Shown here piece after piece: positions 61,001 to 64,000 of a DNA stretch of 64,000 bases. Where the stretch lies: assembly GCA_921293015.1 (NCBI GenBank), contig OV121091.1, positions 23,606,839-23,670,838 on the forward strand, read 5' to 3'. How positions within the stretch are numbered: position 1 is the first letter of the stretch; each line of letters starts with the position of its first letter. The notes beneath the pieces are model-generated. The model was not told the DNA's origin. It saw only the letters and a program-made list of their open reading frames with translations, and ran no database searches. The translations under genes were made by a program, and so were the position numbers. The stretch is from Phorcus lineatus (Eukaryota > Mollusca > Gastropoda > Trochida > Trochidae).

Positions 61001-63017
61001 CGTATGAAAACCCTGTTTCAATGTATACTGAAATTTTTTTTTTAGTATCAACATATATAACAAATCTGTATCCCTATGAGATCCGTATGCACAGAGGAAA
61101 TAATCAAGTAACAAGCAAAAACACACTGAAAGCCATTTTGGTGTGAACACGTTTTAATCATTTGAGGTAGGGAAATGGATTCGCATTGCCTAACTGATCA
61201 TGGTACGTTCGTTTTAAAAGCTGTTCCTTTGATAAAAGCCATTGTCTTGCAATTAGAAACTCTTAATTTTGTTTTAGTGAGATCACTTTATTTATCTTAA
61301 AAAACATGCTATTGCTCCTTTAACATGTTTGGCACAGACTGTATTAGAGACTCTTATAACTATTTACGAAGACCTGATAAAAGACGGTGCAGTCTCTGAG
61401 TTTCATCACAAGTCTATATTCCGAGCTCAGTGCCAGCCTAGCCCTGATAGACATCTCAAGCTGCCAGTCCAATGATTCCATGAATCTGATGAAATATGCC
61501 GACCTGTCTTTGAAGAAACCGCCATTTATTGTACGCATGCAGCGGACTTGCTCCATCACAGAACTTGCAGATTGTCTGCAAGTTTAACCTAGGAATACTC
61601 AGGATTGCTGTGGATTGGGTTCACTGCAAAAACAGTCTGAAATCATGCCAAAATGCGTTTTGCTAGAGAAGCAGTGGAGCAGATTTGGAACACCCGAAAG
61701 CTTGTAGTAACTGAGGAATGGGGGAAGTATGCAACAGACGTGTAAATGTGACGCACCACACACAGCCAGCAATCAACACGCACATTGTAAAATCATACAA
61801 CAACAGGAAACACCTTTGGCTTATTTACTGCCTGAAGAATCGAAACAGGAACTAGCAATAAATAAAATGATTATTAGAAATAACTGAAAGAGGCTTGGAA
61901 ATCTTATACCTGAACTCTAAATGCAGACAAGTTATCTTCATCTCGCAAGTCAAATCCTAGACACGAGATAACATTAGGGTTAAAAAGAAGAGGTTATGAA
62001 GATGTGCCAAAAGTGTAACCATACACCAGCCTCAACTTAGTATAAATTGAAAAATTTGAAAGCAATGAGAGCCCTTTTTATTGAGAAGAAAGTAGCTCAA
62101 ATTCCTGTTTACTGGTTCAAGACAGCCCAGCAATTGTTCATCTTAAAGGTGTAGTGTTTACGAGTGGTTCTCCAGCAGGGCTTGTGACTCCCTGTTGTCA
62201 TGCATTCAGTTCTGTCACAGGTCACCGGCCTGTACAGGATAACCAGCCCCTAAAGTCTACATACAACCCCTCATAGACCCATTCAAGGCCTTTATTGCCC
62301 TTGTCATTCAGCTAGGGAGTGTTTTCTTATATGACCATCCTTGAAAAGGATACCCTGTATCTTTATGCTGATAGGGCTTAGAAGAATGAGTAGTCTGAAA
62401 AGATGAAAACTTGTATCTAGCAATTTGCAGAAAACCCACGATTTTAGATTCACAAAGTTATTTGATGCTTTTTCTAAAATAGATTTAAGAAGGTTTCTTT
62501 TGCTTACTTACGGCAAAGGAAGAATGTTTATTTTAATGACAAATGACAGAAAGAAATAAAGATTGCAATGATGGATATCATGCAAACGTTTACAAATAAG
62601 GTGTTGAATTAATTATTTCCTAATTAACTAAGATTAGCTTATTCAGGATATAATTGGGCCTGAATGCAGGCAGAGGCTTAAATAAGCCCATTATAACTTA
62701 TTTCATACTTTTAATTCAGTTGAGAAGTTTTGAACATAAACTATAAATATCAAAAATTGTTCTCCATGAAATTAAATGACATGAAGCCACATAGACTTTG
62801 CTTAGTAGTATGTTGAGATGGCTTTGATCAGCACAAGGAATGTGGGTCTGAAGCTGAAGAATGTGGATCAGGGCTATGTGATGTGTATGATACTACAGAC
62901 TATCCCTCACTCACAGCTGCAGAGTGGAAGCTAAATGTACAGCGTAATACGTTATAGATGAGCCTTTATCTCAGATTGTAATCATGTCTACCCCAGCTGG
63001 CAAAACATTGCTTCCTG
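58037..63017. other. 5-kb non-coding stretch
   Basis: CpG-poor. No exon, RNA gene or transposon end could be supported. Open frames on both strands near 58279-59207, 59286-59716 and 61344-61587 overlap one another and show no known motif. A pyrimidine-rich tract lies at 59900-60080. Confidence 0.5.
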
Positions 63018-63300
63018 CCCCCCACCAGCAACTATCTGTTCTACATGTATACCTATCTCTCTCTCTCTCCCCACTAGCAATAGTAGGTTTGTCTCTCACT
63101 GACTTGCCCCTCCCCTAATTCTTTTTGGTCCATCCTCACCCCAAATAGCAACAATGTGTTCTATATGTAAACCTATCTATCTCTTTTCACACTAGCAGTA
63201 GTAGGTCTGTCTCTCCCCTGAATTGCCCCTCCCCCATTCCCTACTGGTCCATCCCCTCATCAACTAGCAACAATCTATACGATATTTGTCCCTCCAAATC
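63018..63300. repeat. Pyrimidine-rich tandem repeat, unit about 121 bp
   Basis: Just over two diverged copies contain AGCAAC(T/A)AT, TGTTCTA(C/T)ATGTA, ACCTATCT, CACTAGCA(A/G)TAGTAGGT and TTGCCCCTCCCC. A third, partial copy ends near 63300. Confidence 0.75.
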
Positions 63301-64000
63301 TCTCCCCTACCAATAAATATCTGTACTATATGAATATAGATTCACTTGATCAAGATGAGCTTCTCATCTATAATATAAGTTTAAATATACTGAGCTCCTG
63401 AGAAGATTTTCAAAAAGTAGGTATGATACCAGAAACTTGGACATCTTGTGGGTTTTATCGAAATTGAAGTTGGTATGAATTCATATTTTGCGATATCCAC
63501 TATTTTTTTTATCGGGGTCAGGATCAAATCTAAAACATGGTGCATGTTACTCTATCTGTGATGAGGAAGTGTCACTAAACTGCATTATATGTCCTATATT
63601 ACATTTGACAACAAGTTGAAAAACATTTGCCCTTTTGCAAATGTATATTGTATGAGATCATGATACATCTGGCAATACAACAGCAGAACAAGTACAACAT
63701 CACTTGTTTAATCATCATTGGAACTGTCTTGCTATGGTTGGTAGATGCGGAACTGAAATTGAACAAAAGTACTGAATGATAAGTTTAAAAAATGTTAGCT
63801 TATTAACAATATCACCTTGCGTCTTTGATACGCTTAAATTTAGGTTTGATGCACATGTTATGTATCATTATCAGTATCAGTGCATAATCTGCAGATGAGC
63901 AACTTATCTGAATCTTTGCATACACTTATCTTTATCTAACAACTTATATCAAATGGATTACCCTGCAAATCTGTGGCAGTCTCAGTTCATATTATCAACT
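63301..64000. other. Non-coding stretch to the window end, nothing recognised
   Basis: AT-rich sequence without a supported gene, RNA or repeat. Confidence 0.55.

Overview
The window is animal nuclear DNA: split genes with GT-AG introns, long AT-rich non-coding stretches, microsatellites, minisatellites, tRNA-derived SINE-like pieces and DNA transposons. The only host gene that can be named is an EGFR/ErbB receptor tyrosine kinase on the minus strand. Three consecutive coding exons lie in the left 8.3 kb and carry most of the first receptor L domain and the start of the furin-like cysteine-rich domain. All their junctions are phase 1, and the first exon begins at the same place as exon 2 of human EGFR. 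The rest of the receptor lies beyond position 1. The signal-peptide exon was not found, so it is either a short unrecognised exon further right or beyond the window. The receptor sequence and repeat style suggest a lophotrochozoan invertebrate, perhaps a mollusc, but the sequence alone does not settle this.

Layout. 1-8232: receptor exons, with a hAT-like non-autonomous transposon (3606-5428) in the 7.3-kb intron between two of them. 8233-10032: start of the long intron 1. 10033-16468: an unusually long (6.4 kb) piggyBac transposon with TTAA duplications, terminal CCCTT and an intact 664-codon transposase with all catalytic aspartates. Two arrays of a shared repeat spaced about 150-200 bp flank the gene inside the element. 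16469-20600: GA and GTAT microsatellites and a minisatellite with about 31 AGGTCA-containing units. 26660-27137 and 43138-43619: two opposite-orientation copies of one TTAA-flanked MITE. 30325-30760: a cluster of tRNA-like modules with an inverted repeat. 31875-33069: a very regular 60-bp minisatellite. 37818-38446: a different TTAA-flanked MITE. 39707-40084 and 48443-48894: two arrays of GCGGC/GCCGC motifs sharing one end sequence in inverted orientation.

Between those two arrays, about 42.05-46.08 kb keeps many CpGs, while the DNA on both sides is strongly CpG-poor. In invertebrates that methylate gene bodies, this marks an unmethylated, promoter-bearing stretch. E2F- and ETS-like motifs near 42.4-42.6 kb and a run of possible plus-strand splice sites at 45.7-48.3 kb fit a divergent promoter, but no protein product could be recognised. 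From 48.9 kb to the end there are no recognisable genes, only foldback elements, SINE fragments and small tandem duplications.

Nothing here forms a multi-gene pathway. The window is the start of a large receptor gene plus the mobile and repetitive DNA that fills its first intron and upstream region.
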